DNA of 57,906 nucleotides from Candidatus Tectomicrobia bacterium (GCA_016192135.1 JACPUR010000034.1:1-57906), one strand, 5' to 3'; shown: positions 24,105 through 32,681, counted from the first letter of the stretch. Notes: generated by a model from the sequence alone, not told the origin. Numbers and translations are program-made.

Positions 24105-25069
24105 CCTCAGCCTTCGATTCCGTCCTTCTCGTCGGGTTCGGCGGCCCCACTCCCGGCTGCTGCCGGCGCCACGCGGACTGCCCGGGCGAGGCCTACTGCT
24201 ACGTCGAGAACGTCGTCGGGGGCCGCGCGGGGAGCGCCGACCGCATCCGCGAGGTGGCCGCCCACTACGCCCACTTCGGGGGCTTCTCCCCCTTCAGCTA
24301 CTTCTCCCAGAAGCAGGCGGGCGCGCTCGAAACCGCCCTCGACGCCGCCGGGAAGCCGCTTCCCGTCTATGTGGGCTTCCGCTTCTGGACTCCCTACGTG
24401 CGCGAGGCGCTCGCCGAGATGGCCCGCCGGGGCCTGCGCCGGGCGCTCGCCATCGTGCTCGCCCCGCACCGGGCGAAGGTGAGCTGGGAGGCCTACCAGG
24501 GCGCCGCGCGCGCCGCGCGGGAGGATATAGGCGCCGGCGCGCCCGAGGTCGAGTTCCTTGACGCCCCCTGGTTCGATCACCCCGCCTTCATCGAGGCGGT
24601 GGCGGACTGCGTGCGCCGCGCGGCGGGCCGCATGGGGACCGGCCGCTTCGAGAGGGCGCGCCTCATCTTCACCGCTCACTCCATCCCGGTGCCGATGGCC
24701 AAGGTTTCCCCCTACGAGCGCGAGTTCTCCCGCACCGCCGTCCTGGCCGCGGAGGCCCTTGGGGTGAAGCGCTTCGAGATCGGCTACCAGAGCAGCGCCA
24801 GCGATGTCCCCGGCACGTGGCTCGAGCCCGACGTGACGGACGTCGTGCGGAAGGCGGCGGGGGAAGGGGCGAGGGACGTGGTCCTGGCCCCCATCGGCTT
24901 CATCTGCGACCACGTCGAGGTCCTCTACGATCTCGATGAAGAGGCCCGCGAGGCGGCCGAGGAGGCGGGCCTCGGCTACTTCCGGGCGCCCACGGTGGGG
25001 ACCCACCCGGCCTTCATCCGGATGCTGCGCGACCTCGTGCTGGCGAGGGCGGCGGGAGGGGCCGCTTGA
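24101..25069 (+). CDS. hemH: Ferrochelatase HemH with N-terminal cysteine cluster
   Basis: This 322-aa enzyme inserts Fe2+ into protoporphyrin IX. The family core is clear: LLVGFGGP at the N-terminus, [32 protein letters not shown] with the conserved His, YQSSAS and [17 protein letters not shown] with the metal-site His and Glu. Unusually, the segment after GGP contains four cysteines (Cys20, Cys21, Cys27, Cys33 in [16 protein letters not shown]), where typical enzymes have an acidic stretch with no Cys. The ATG overlaps the hemE stop and the hemH stop overlaps the hemY TTG start. With hemY downstream, the protoporphyrin-dependent route is indicated. Confidence 0.93.
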   Translation: MTSAFDSVLLVGFGGPTPGCCRRHADCPGEAYCYVENVVGGRAGSADRIREVAAHYAHFGGFSPFSYFSQKQAGALETALDAAGKPLPVYVGFRFWTPYVREALAEMARRGLRRALAIVLAPHRAKVSWEAYQGAARAAREDIGAGAPEVEFLDAPWFDHPAFIEAVADCVRRAAGRMGTGRFERARLIFTAHSIPVPMAKVSPYEREFSRTAVLAAEALGVKRFEIGYQSSASDVPGTWLEPDVTDVVRKAAGEGARDVVLAPIGFICDHVEVLYDLDEEAREAAEEAGLGYFRAPTVGTHPAFIRMLRDLVLARAAGGAA

Positions 25070-26508
25070 CCCCCGTGCCCCGGCGGGCGGTGGTGCTGGG
25101 CGGCGGCGTCACGGGCCTGGCGGCCTGCCTCCGCCTCAGCCAGGGCGCCCGGGAGCGGGGGTTGCCGCTCGAAGTGACCTTGCTCGAGGCCTCCCCGCGG
25201 GTGGGCGGCGCCATCGAGACGGCCCGGGCGGGCGGCTGCCTCCTCGAGAAGGGCCCCGACTGCTTCCTCTCCATCAAGCCGGAGGGCTTGGCCCTCTGCC
25301 GGGAGCTGGGCCTCGAGGGCCGGCTCACGGGCACGCGCCCGGAGTGCCGCCGGAGCTTCATCCTGCGGGGCGGCAGGCTGCACCCCGTGCCGCAGGGCTT
25401 CTACCTGCTGGCGCCTTCCTCCCTCTGGCCCCTGGCCGCGACCTCCATCTTCAGCCCCCTGGGGAAGCTCCGCATGGGGCTCGACCTCGTGCTGCCGCGC
25501 CGCCGCGGGACGGGGGACGAGTCCCTCGCCTCCTTCGTCCGCCGCCGCCTCGGGCGCGAGGCGCTCGAGCGGATGGCCCAGCCGATGGTGGCGGGCATCT
25601 ATGCCGCCGATCCGGAGGAGCTGAGCCTCGAGGCGACCATGCCCCAGTTCATCGAGATGGAGCGCCGCCACCGCAGCGTCATCCTCGCCCTGCGCAGGCG
25701 CATGGCGGAGGCCCGGGGGACGGCGGGGGCGAGCGGGCCGCGCTATGCGCTCTTCGTCGCGCTCGACGAGGGGATGGGCCTGCTGGTCGAGGCGCTGCGG
25801 GAGCGGCTCGCCCGCGAAGGCGTTTCGCTTCGCTGCGGAGCCCGGGTTTCGGGCCTCCGCCGGGAGGGGGGCCGCTGGCGGGTGGGATTGGAGGAGGGAG
25901 GGGAGATGGAGGCCGACGCCGTGTGCTCCGCCCTGCCCGCGCACGCGGGGAGCCGGCTCCTGGCGGGCCTCTCGCCCCGCCTGGGCGCGCTGCTGGGGCA
26001 GATTCCCTACGGCTCGGTGGTCACCCTCAACCTGGTCTTCCGGCGGGAGCAGCTGGCCCACCCGCTCGACGGGATGGGTTTCGTCGTGCCGGCCTCCGAG
26101 GGGCTGTCCCTGATGGCGTGCTCGTTCTCGAGTTCGAAGTTCCCGGGCCGGGCCCCGGAGGGGAAGGTGCTGCTGCGCGCGTTCGCCGGGGGGGCGCGGG
26201 GCGGGACGGCGTTGGGGCTCCCGGACGCGGAGCTCCTCCGGCGGCTGATCGGGGAGCTGAGGCCCGTGCTGGGACTTTCCGGAGAACCCGAGGGAGTCCT
26301 GCTCCAGCGCTACGCGCGAGCCATGCCGCACTACACGGTGGGGCACCTGGAGCGGGTGGGGGAGATGGAGCGGCTGGCCGGGGAGCTGCCCGGGCTGGCC
26401 CTGGCCGGGAGCGCCTACCGCGGGGTGGGCATTCCCGACTGCGCCGCCAGCGCCCAGGCGGCGGCGGGCCGGCTGCTGGGCTTTCTGGCGAGCGCGCCGC
26501 CAGCGTGA
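25066..26508 (+). CDS. hemY: Protoporphyrinogen oxidase HemY (HemG-type FAD enzyme)
   Basis: This 480-aa FAD enzyme oxidises protoporphyrinogen IX to protoporphyrin IX using oxygen. It shows the dinucleotide motif VVLGGGVTGLAACLRL, the FAD-contact region LLEASPRVGGAIET, QPMVAGIYAADPEELS in the middle, and the C-terminal FAD motif LALAGSAYRGVGIPDCAAS. It begins with TTG at 25066, its TTGA overlapping the hemH stop; a GTG at 25075 is an alternative. Presence of the oxygen-dependent type implies heme synthesis in at least partly oxic conditions. It is the last gene of the hem operon and lies tail to tail with the small Cys protein. Confidence 0.93.
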   Translation: MTPVPRRAVVLGGGVTGLAACLRLSQGARERGLPLEVTLLEASPRVGGAIETARAGGCLLEKGPDCFLSIKPEGLALCRELGLEGRLTGTRPECRRSFILRGGRLHPVPQGFYLLAPSSLWPLAATSIFSPLGKLRMGLDLVLPRRRGTGDESLASFVRRRLGREALERMAQPMVAGIYAADPEELSLEATMPQFIEMERRHRSVILALRRRMAEARGTAGASGPRYALFVALDEGMGLLVEALRERLAREGVSLRCGARVSGLRREGGRWRVGLEEGGEMEADAVCSALPAHAGSRLLAGLSPRLGALLGQIPYGSVVTLNLVFRREQLAHPLDGMGFVVPASEGLSLMACSFSSSKFPGRAPEGKVLLRAFAGGARGGTALGLPDAELLRRLIGELRPVLGLSGEPEGVLLQRYARAMPHYTVGHLERVGEMERLAGELPGLALAGSAYRGVGIPDCAASAQAAAGRLLGFLASAPPA

Positions 26509-26512
26509 AAGC

Positions 26513-26695
26513 CTAGGCGTGGACTCGCTTGATTTTTTGCATCTGGTAAAACGGGCAGGCGGTGAAGTCGCCCTGGCAGAAGTCCCGCACGAAATGGGGT
26601 CCGCGCGAAACGCTCCGCACGAACCAAGGGTCGAAGCAGAGGATTTCCCCGTTCTCCAGGCAGATGCGGAACGGGCAGGTGACTGGGGGCGCCAT
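26513..26695 (-). CDS. Small cysteine-motif protein (60 aa)
   Basis: An unrecognised soluble mini-protein with five cysteines: CPFRIC at the N-terminus, one in GEILCFDPW, then DFCQGDFTACPFYQ near the end. The closing pattern Cys-x6-Cys-Pro-aromatic-x-Gln also occurs in the 251-aa protein at 61-816. A metal-binding (zinc or Fe-S) role is likely but unproven. The ATG at 26695 is six bases after AAGGAG and is preferred to the ATG at 26701, which directly abuts it. It is convergent with hemY, whose stop is 4 bp away. Confidence 0.65.
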   Translation of the reverse strand: MAPPVTCPFRICLENGEILCFDPWFVRSVSRGPHFVRDFCQGDFTACPFYQMQKIKRVHA

Positions 26696-26978
26696 GTCCA
26701 TCTCCTTGAGGGGGGAGGCCCCCTATCTTGGATAGCTTAATCCGAAATTCGGCGCTTGCCAAGGGGGGTGGAAGTCGGCAGGGAGTCGGTTTGGCGATTC
26801 TGCCGTCCCTCCCATTTCCTCACCCCCGGGGGAGAGAGCCGGGGCGAGGGGGGGTGCCGGCGGCGGGGGCCTCGCCATGCAAACGGGCCTGCTACCGAAA
26901 AATCCCTTGATACCCTGCCAATTGACCCTCCCCGAGGGGTCTGTTATGTAAGCACTCCCATCGGAGGGGGAAAAGCCG

Positions 26979-27479
26979 ATGTTCGACGAGCAGGGCCTCA
27001 GGGACGACCACCGCCGAATCCTCAAGGAAATCCAGATCGTCCGCCGGCCCTACCTGGGCATCGTCGCGGGCTACCACGAGCTGGGCTACCGGGTGCTGGG
27101 CCCCGAGGCGAAGCGGGACTCCGGCTCGGTCCAGATCTCGGGCCGGCTGATGGTTTCCCCAAAGCTCATCTGGACACCCGCCCAGGCCCAGAAGACCTTC
27201 GGCGATCTGTTCGAGGAGCGGGAGATCATGGACGCCAACCTGGTGGGGCGGGTCTTCGCCTTCCCGGCGGTGGCGGCGGGATCGTTCAACCTCCAGAGCG
27301 AGCACCTCACGATCACGCGCCACGAGTGGAGCCCCGAGGTGCTGATGGAGAAGGTCCTCGAAGAGCTCCTCCGCCAGGAGGAGACGCGCACGGCCGTCCT
27401 CCGCACCCCCGACATCCGCTTCTATCCCCTGGCCGTCCAGCGCTTCATTCACGAGATACTGGGCGAGGAGTTCGCCTGA
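26979..27479 (+). CDS. Conserved hypothetical protein (166 aa)
   Basis: I cannot assign a family. The protein is soluble, with no signal peptide or membrane helix. An N-terminal DDHRRILKEIQ helix is followed by alternating strands (YLGIVAGYHELGYRV, VQISGRLMVSPKLIW) and a helical C-terminal half rich in Glu/Leu (EVLMEKVLEELLRQEETR). There are no obvious catalytic motifs. The ATG at 26979 has only a weak GGAGGGGG site 15 bases upstream. It stands alone, 117 bp before the pilin gene and with its own upstream region. Confidence 0.55.
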   Translation: MFDEQGLRDDHRRILKEIQIVRRPYLGIVAGYHELGYRVLGPEAKRDSGSVQISGRLMVSPKLIWTPAQAQKTFGDLFEEREIMDANLVGRVFAFPAVAAGSFNLQSEHLTITRHEWSPEVLMEKVLEELLRQEETRTAVLRTPDIRFYPLAVQRFIHEILGEEFA

Positions 27480-27529
27480 ACCGGCGCGCGAAATATGTGA
27501 CATGGTTCATGGCCCGTGGTAAAACCTTG

Positions 27530-27535
27530 TATAAT
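27530..27535 (+). promoter_or_regulatory. Putative -10 element of the pilin operon
   Basis: A consensus TATAAT within TGTATAATAATG lies 60 bp before the Flp start. TTCATG, 18 bp upstream, could be the -35. TG just before the hexamer suggests an extended -10. Confidence 0.45.
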
Positions 27536-27595
27536 AATGACAATTGATCCACGGAATGGGAGCGGAGAGGCGGGAGGAGCGCCTCGGAGGGGTCT

Positions 27596-27796
27596 ATGAC
27601 GGGACCTGCCGGGAACTGGGGCTGCGGAGCGGCGGGCCGGGAGGGTCCCGCGAAATGGTGGCGGGACGACCGGGGACAGGGGCTGGTGGAGTACGCCCTC
27701 ATCCTCATGTTCGTCGGCCTGGTCCTGGCGGGCGCCCTCCTGACGTTCGGCGTTTCGGTCGGAAACCTCCTCCAGCCCGTCATCGCGGCGCTGTAA
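27596..27796 (+). CDS. Flp/Fap-type pilin
   Basis: This 66-aa prepilin has the class IVb Flp signature. A short basic leader ends in RDDRG, followed by QGLVEYALILMFVGLVLAGALL, with the Glu at +5 and a single membrane/coiled helix. Cleavage by TadV-type prepilin peptidase would fall after the Gly before QGLVEY. The subunit would form the thin Tad (tight adherence) pilus. The leader (about 27 residues) is long for Flp. GGAGGGG lies upstream of the ATG. TadE and TadG-like genes follow on the same strand, but no TadA ATPase or secretin is in the window. Confidence 0.85.
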   Translation: MTGPAGNWGCGAAGREGPAKWWRDDRGQGLVEYALILMFVGLVLAGALLTFGVSVGNLLQPVIAAL

Positions 27797-27961
27797 GAGA
27801 GCGCCCCCTGGCGGTGTGACCTCCGCCACGAATCTCCCAAAACCCCCCGTTCCCGCGTGTCCGGCTTCACGCGTTCGCCGATTTGGAGCGCGCTCGTGTG
27901 AACGCCCTTACTGCCACGGCCCGTGCGGGACCGCATGGTATACCGCAGGAAGGGAGGAGGA

Positions 27962-28399
27962 ATGAAAGGCGACGTCGGGGGGCGGAGTTCGGGGCGGGGC
28001 CGGCTCTTCCGGCCGCTGCGGAGCGGCCGCGGGCAGTCGATGGTCGAGTTCGCCCTGATCCTCCCGATGCTGATCCTGCTCGTGATGGGCGTGATCGACT
28101 TCGCGCGCGCCTTCAATGTCATGCAGGTGGTGACGAACGCCGCCCGCGAGGGCGCCCGCGTGGGCATCATCCCATCGAGCACCAACGGCGACGTCACCGG
28201 CACGGTGACCACCTACCTGTCCTCGGCGGGCCAGGGGGGGTGCAACACGGCCGGGGCCAACTGGGGGGGAGGCGGGAACGCGGGGGACTCCGTCACGGTG
28301 ACGGTGACCTGCCCCTTCCAGACCCTGACGGGCACCCTCATCCCGGGCTGGACGGGCACCATCAACCTCTCCCAGACCGCCACCATGCGGCACGAGTAG
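27962..28399 (+). CDS. TadE-family pilus assembly pseudopilin
   Basis: This 145-aa protein has a TadE-like domain. A basic N-terminus is followed by GQSMVEFALILPMLILLVMG, a prepilin-like G/Q-S-x-V-E-F cleavage site and membrane helix, then a small periplasmic domain with two Cys (GGCNTAG and VTCPFQ) that could form a disulfide. TadE and TadF are minor pseudopilins in Tad pilus assembly. The ATG at 27962 follows GGAGGAGG; an earlier in-frame ATG (27923) lacks a site. It is probably co-transcribed with the TadG-like gene 23 bp downstream. Confidence 0.88.
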   Translation: MKGDVGGRSSGRGRLFRPLRSGRGQSMVEFALILPMLILLVMGVIDFARAFNVMQVVTNAAREGARVGIIPSSTNGDVTGTVTTYLSSAGQGGCNTAGANWGGGGNAGDSVTVTVTCPFQTLTGTLIPGWTGTINLSQTATMRHE

Positions 28400-28422
28400 C
28401 CGGAGGCGGAGGAGGCGTCATC

Positions 28423-29436
28423 ATGCTCAGGCGGCTGCGGGCGGCGCGCTGGCTCCGGCGGGACGAGCGCGGCGTCTCCATGGCGATCGCGGCGCTCGCC
28501 CTCCCGGCGATCATCGGCATGGGCGCCCTGGCCGTGGACGTGGGCTACCTCTACACCGCCCGGAACGCCCTGCAGAACGCGGCCGACGCGGGCGCGATGG
28601 CGGGCGCGAACGTCCTGGCCGGGAGCAACAGCCAGAGCAACGCCTCCCAGCAGGCCGCGTCTTTCGCCAACCAGAACATCGCGGGCATCGGCTACCTGAG
28701 CGGGGCCGCCCCCGTCGTGAGCTTCCCCACGGCCACCACCATCCGCGTCCAGATCAACCACAGCGTGGGCCTGTTCTTCGCCCCCGTCATCGGCGTCCCG
28801 GCCGCGAGCATCCAGGTGAGCGCCACCGCGGGCTTCTCCGCCGTGAACGGCCTGCCGCCGAACGGCATCGTGCCGATCGGCATCTACTGCAACAATCCCG
28901 GCGCCTGCAACGGCCAGCTCGCCCTCAACCAGCTCCTCTCGGACATCAAGCGCCACTGCGGGAACTTCTTCGGCTCGGGCGGCTCCACCTGCAACTACAG
29001 CCCCGAGAACCCGGCCGACGGCGAAATCTTCCTCACCGGCATGACGCTCGAGGACGCCTCCGACGTGAGCAACGCCCAGTTCCGCAACGAGGTTTACGGC
29101 GGCTCGCCCGCCTCCGTCTCGATCGGCCAGCATTCCCGGGCGCTGCCGGGGACGCGGGAGGGCTGGTCCTCGGGCATGACGGACCGGCTCGCCGAGGGCC
29201 GCAACGAGATGACCTTCGTGGTAATCGAGCGCCTAGAGCCCCCCGTCGGCAACTACAACATCCGGGTGGTGGACTTCGTGCAGGTGCGCGTCAACAGTTT
29301 CAAGGTCGGGCACGGCAACAAGCAGGACAGCTTCGACATCGAGATCATCCGCGGCCCCGTCTCCTCGCAGAGCTTCGCCGGCCAGAACGAGGGACTCGGA
29401 CTCAACTCGGTGGTGGCGGTGCGGCTCACCCAGTAA
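28423..29436 (+). CDS. TadG-like Flp pilus protein, copy 1
   Basis: This 337-aa protein carries the TadG N-terminal domain: ERGVSMAIAALALPAIIGMGALAVDVGYLY forms the membrane helix, followed by NALQNAADAGAMAGA. The rest is an extracytoplasmic domain of about 290 residues with Asn/Gly/Ser-rich strands and Cys pairs (YCNNPGAC, HCGNFF, TCNY). No von Willebrand domain is evident. It anchors or exposes parts of the Tad system in the envelope. It is highly similar to the next gene over the whole length. The ATG at 28423 follows GGAGGAGG. Confidence 0.85.
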   Translation: MLRRLRAARWLRRDERGVSMAIAALALPAIIGMGALAVDVGYLYTARNALQNAADAGAMAGANVLAGSNSQSNASQQAASFANQNIAGIGYLSGAAPVVSFPTATTIRVQINHSVGLFFAPVIGVPAASIQVSATAGFSAVNGLPPNGIVPIGIYCNNPGACNGQLALNQLLSDIKRHCGNFFGSGGSTCNYSPENPADGEIFLTGMTLEDASDVSNAQFRNEVYGGSPASVSIGQHSRALPGTREGWSSGMTDRLAEGRNEMTFVVIERLEPPVGNYNIRVVDFVQVRVNSFKVGHGNKQDSFDIEIIRGPVSSQSFAGQNEGLGLNSVVAVRLTQ

Positions 29437-29518
29437 AAGGGCGAGTCTGCGGGGCGCCCCCGGGAAGAGGGTGGAGCGGGTATAATCGGGCGCTGACGCC
29501 CATCATGGGGGATTCCAG

Positions 29519-30523
29519 ATGACGACCCAGAGCTGGCGCCGCGGGTTCCCGCGCCGCATCCGGAGCGCGCGGGGGCAAGTGCTGGCGATCGTCGCCCTCA
29601 TGCTCCCGGTGCTCATGGGCATGGGAGCCCTCTCGGTGGACGTCGGCTACATGTACGTGGCGCGCTCGGCCATGCAGACGGCGGCCGACGCCGGCGCCCG
29701 GGCGGGGGCGGGCGTGCTGGCCACCGGAGGGAACCAGTCCGCCGCGAACGCCGAGGCGCTCAACTTCACGAACCAGAACCTCGGCCGGCTCGCCTACCTC
29801 ACGGGGGCCACACCCACGGTTAGCTTCCCGACGTCCACCTCGATCCAGGTGAACATCGTCCACAACCTGCCGCTCTTCTTCGCGCCCGTCATCGGCTTCA
29901 ACACCGCGGGCGTCAACGCCAACGCCGGGGCCTCCATCTCGCCGGCCTCCTCGGTGCCGCCGGGCAGCATGGTCCCCCTCGGGATCCACTGCAACAACCC
30001 CAGCGGCTGCTCCGGGGTGCTCCAGGTGGGGCAGACCTTCAGCCTGCGGCGCTACTGCGGCAACTTCTTCGCGGACGGCGCCGGCGGCAACGGCTGCGGG
30101 AACGCCATCGCCAACGGAGAGAACTTCCTGGTGGGCTTCACCCTGGACGACCACTCGAACAGCAACAGCCTGTTCCGGTCGCGGGTCTACGACGGCTACG
30201 ACGTCGAGGTGAACTACGGCGACCCGGCCCGCGCGCTGCCCGGCAACCGGAACGGCTGGCGCTCCGGGATGGAGGATCGCCTCGCCGAGGGCCGCAACGA
30301 GATGACCTTCGCCGTCATCCGGGGGCGCGACCCGGCGAGCCAGGCCTACAACATCGAGATCGTGGACTTCGTCCAGGTGCGCGTCTCGAGCTTCGCGCAG
30401 TCCGGCAACACCGACACGACCACCTTCGAGATCATCCGCACCGCCGTCTCCACCAACAGCTTCGCCCAGGCGGGGGAGGGGTACGGCATCAACTCCATCG
30501 TGGGGGTGAGGCTGACCAACTAG
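29519..30523 (+). CDS. TadG-like Flp pilus protein, copy 2
   Basis: This 334-aa tandem paralogue of the preceding protein has the same order: RGQVLAIVALMLPVLMGMGALSVDVGYMY helix, then AMQTAADAGARAGAGVLA. It shares blocks such as SFPTSTSIQVNI, LFFAPVIG, CNNPSGC, YCGNFF, RLAEGRNEMTF and the closing NSIVGVRLTN. An 82-bp gap contains TATAAT at 29481-29486, so it may have its own promoter. Divergence is spread evenly, suggesting an old duplication. Together the two copies may form a heteromeric surface component. Confidence 0.85.
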   Translation: MTTQSWRRGFPRRIRSARGQVLAIVALMLPVLMGMGALSVDVGYMYVARSAMQTAADAGARAGAGVLATGGNQSAANAEALNFTNQNLGRLAYLTGATPTVSFPTSTSIQVNIVHNLPLFFAPVIGFNTAGVNANAGASISPASSVPPGSMVPLGIHCNNPSGCSGVLQVGQTFSLRRYCGNFFADGAGGNGCGNAIANGENFLVGFTLDDHSNSNSLFRSRVYDGYDVEVNYGDPARALPGNRNGWRSGMEDRLAEGRNEMTFAVIRGRDPASQAYNIEIVDFVQVRVSSFAQSGNTDTTTFEIIRTAVSTNSFAQAGEGYGINSIVGVRLTN

Positions 30524-30570
30524 CCCCGCGGAATCCCGCCGCCTTGCCCATCCGCGGGCGGGGCCGGCAT

Positions 30571-30591
30571 CTTCCCCCTCTCCGGGGGAAG
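30571..30591 (+). terminator. Possible terminator after the pilin gene set
   Basis: CTTCCCC and GGGGAAG form a hairpin about 50 bp after the second TadG-like stop. The T-run is weak (GGGGTTG). It also resembles a C-rich intergenic repeat seen elsewhere in the window. Confidence 0.35.
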
Positions 30592-30654
30592 AGGGGTTGA
30601 GGCTCCATCGCCTTCCCGATCACTTGCCATGAGCGGCCCATCCGGATTTTACGG

Positions 30655-31026
30655 CTAGAGAAACCCCAGCCGCCGCCCCAGCCGGCCCCGGTTTTCCGAC
30701 ACCAGCCAGTAGCCCGCTTCGACGAGCCACACGAAGGGCGGGAGGGAGAGGAGCGCCGCCGAGCGCTCCCAGCCCAGGAGGGCGAGCACGCCCAGGGCCG
30801 CGCGGCCGGCGCGCAGCACGCGCCCGTCCGGCAGGATGAGGTGGACCCACCGGGCGCAGGCCCGGCGCAGCTCGTCCGTCATGGGGGGCGAGGAGGCCTG
30901 CTGATAGGGAACGGAACGGATGCGCCCGGCGCGGTCGCGGGCCTCGACCCAGGCCACGCTGCGGCGGCAGAAGCCGCAATCGCCGTCCCAGAGGAGGAGG
31001 GCGCGCCCGTCCCCGGGGGCGGCCAT
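30655..31026 (-). CDS. DCC-family thiol-disulfide oxidoreductase-like protein
   Basis: This 123-aa protein carries the family signature near the N-terminus: LLLWDGDCGFCRRSVAWV, with the D-x-x-C-x-x-C motif of DCC1 proteins, thioredoxin-like and thought to act on disulfides. The middle keeps VPYQQASSPPM and LILPDGRVLRAGRAALGVL, and the end is hydrophobic (LPPFVWLVEAGYWLV). Its ATG at 31026 overlaps the TGA of the ferredoxin gene, so they are co-translated; a redox partnership with the ferredoxin is inferred. Confidence 0.85.
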   Translation of the reverse strand: MAAPGDGRALLLWDGDCGFCRRSVAWVEARDRAGRIRSVPYQQASSPPMTDELRRACARWVHLILPDGRVLRAGRAALGVLALLGWERSAALLSLPPFVWLVEAGYWLVSENRGRLGRRLGFL

Positions 31027-31637
31027 CAGCCCTCCGCCAGCTCGCGGATGCGGACGGCGGCGGGATAGACGGGACAGTAGAACTCGCACACCCCGCAGCC
31101 CGTGCAGCCGGCCTCCCGCACCACGGGGCCCTTGGCCCCGTCCCTCTCCTCGATGGCGATGGCGGCCGCCCCGATCGGGCAGCGGTCGGCGCAGGCGGAG
31201 CAGGAGGGTTCCTCGCCCGACCAGGCGAAGCACTTCTCCGGGTACACCACGGCCAGGCCGATGCGGATCTCTTCGCGGGGGAGCAGGGTGAGGGCACCCG
31301 TCGGGCAGGCCTTCATGCAGGAGAGGTCCTCGCAGAGGACGCAGGCCGCCTCGCTGGGGCGGATGAGGGGGGCGATGAGGCCGGGGTCGTCGCGGCGCGG
31401 CACCATGCGGATGGCGTTGGCCGGGCAGGCGATGGAGCAGGCGGAGCTCCCGAGGCAGACCTCGAGGAAGCGCGCCTCGGGCCGGGCCGCCCCGGGCGGG
31501 CGGATGAGGAGGTCCTCCGCCGGGGGGCGGTAGCCCTTCGTCTCCCCCTCGTTCGCCCCCTGGAAGAAGGCGCGGATGAGGTGGAGGGGGCCCTCCTTCA
31601 GGAAGGTCTTGCGGTCCATCCGGCGCTCGGCGCCCAT
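31026..31637 (-). CDS. Multi-cluster 4Fe-4S ferredoxin-like protein
   Basis: This 203-aa cytosolic electron carrier has several cysteine groups: CLGSSACSIACP, CVLCEDLSCMKACP, CSACADRCP and CTGCGVCEFYCP. These fit up to four [4Fe-4S] clusters arranged as in NapG/MauM-type ferredoxins, but no Tat signal is present. The ATG at 31637 is preceded by GGGAAG. It lies directly upstream of and overlapping the DCC gene. The redox partner enzyme is unknown. Confidence 0.85.
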   Translation of the reverse strand: MGAERRMDRKTFLKEGPLHLIRAFFQGANEGETKGYRPPAEDLLIRPPGAARPEARFLEVCLGSSACSIACPANAIRMVPRRDDPGLIAPLIRPSEAACVLCEDLSCMKACPTGALTLLPREEIRIGLAVVYPEKCFAWSGEEPSCSACADRCPIGAAAIAIEERDGAKGPVVREAGCTGCGVCEFYCPVYPAAVRIRELAEG

Positions 31638-31711
31638 GCGTGCTTCCCGTTCGGCGGCGGGGGGCGGCCCGATAGCCGCCCCCGCATGCTACGCCGCCCG
31701 CCCCCCGAAGG

Positions 31712-32560
31712 CTAGCCCTTCGGGGCCACGACGCGGTTCCGCAGGACGCCGATCTTCTCGATCTCGCACTCGATGACGTCGCCCGGCTTCATGAGGCCCG
31801 GCGGGTCCATGGCGAAGCCCACGCCCTCGGGGGTGCCGGTGGCGATCATGTCGCCGGGCACGAGGGTGAAGCCTTCCGAGAGGACGGAAACCACGGTGGC
31901 GATGTTGAAGATCATGTCGTTCGTGTTCGACTTCTGGCGAACCTGGCCGTTCAGCCGGCTCTGTACGGCGAGGTTATCGGCGTCGCCGACCTCGTCGGCG
32001 GTCACGATCCAGGGGCCGAGGGGGCCGAAGGAGTCCAGGGCCTTCCCCTTGAACCACTGGAGGTGCCGCACCTGGATGTCGCGGGCCGACACTTCGTTCA
32101 TGATGGTGTAGCCGTAGACGTAATCGAGCGCCTTCTCCTTGGGGATGTTGATCCCCTTCCTGCCGATGACGATGACGAGCTCGCACTCGTAGTCGAGTTC
32201 CTTCGTGATGGGGTGGTAGAGGATGTCCCCCTCCGGGCCGTTGTGCGAGCCGATCCACTTGGTGAAGTAGACCGGGATCTCCGGGTACACCCCCACCGGC
32301 CGCCCGCGCTTCCGGGCGCCCTCGTCGGCGTGCTTCTTGTAGTTGAGCCCCACCGCGATGACGGGGCGCTTGAGCTCCGCGATGGGCGCGAGGAGCTTGA
32401 CCGACGAGAGGGGCTTGGGCTTGCCGTTCGTCTTGGGCGCGCCCCCCGCCGCGATGACGGCGCAGGCGTCCCCCGTCTCGGGCACCACGTCCTCCACCCC
32501 CGCGGCGGTCAGCACCGCCACGCGGGGGCCGTTCCCGGCCTGGTAGGTGAGCAGCTTCAT
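31712..32560 (-). CDS. Fumarylacetoacetate hydrolase (FAH) family protein
   Basis: This 282-aa protein carries the FAH catalytic domain. The metal-binding elements IAVGLNYKKHADE, DYECELVIVIG (the Asp/Glu metal ligands) and MNEVSARDIQ are all visible. The C-terminus has LVPGDMIATGTPEGVGFAM. Members hydrolyse or decarboxylate 2-oxo acids from aromatic catabolism, or act as oxaloacetate tautomerase/decarboxylase. The adjacent HpcH/HpaI aldolase on the same strand supports a catabolic 2-oxo acid role. Two GTAGGGGCG-type repeats lie between the two genes. Confidence 0.92.
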   Translation of the reverse strand: MKLLTYQAGNGPRVAVLTAAGVEDVVPETGDACAVIAAGGAPKTNGKPKPLSSVKLLAPIAELKRPVIAVGLNYKKHADEGARKRGRPVGVYPEIPVYFTKWIGSHNGPEGDILYHPITKELDYECELVIVIGRKGINIPKEKALDYVYGYTIMNEVSARDIQVRHLQWFKGKALDSFGPLGPWIVTADEVGDADNLAVQSRLNGQVRQKSNTNDMIFNIATVVSVLSEGFTLVPGDMIATGTPEGVGFAMDPPGLMKPGDVIECEIEKIGVLRNRVVAPKG

Positions 32561-32601
32561 CGTTCCTCCTGGATGCGTACCGATGGGGCCGATGCACCCA
32601 T

Positions 32602-32627
32602 AGGGGCGGCCCCCTGTGGCCGCCCCT
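32602..32627. repeat. GTAGGGGCG palindromic repeat, copy A4
   Basis: AGGGGCGGCC and GGCCGCCCCT arms around a 6-base centre, upstream of the FAH-family gene. It is immediately followed by copy A5. Confidence 0.7.
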
Positions 32628-32638
32628 GTGTCAGGGAT

Positions 32639-32665
32639 GGGGCGGGCGCGGGGGCCCGCCCCTAC
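32639..32665. repeat. GTAGGGGCG palindromic repeat, copy A5
   Basis: GGGGCGGGC and GCCCGCCCC arms plus a terminal TAC, between the FAH and aldolase genes. The left end has lost the GTA. Confidence 0.65.
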
Positions 32666-32681
32666 GGAGAAGCGGCAACCC

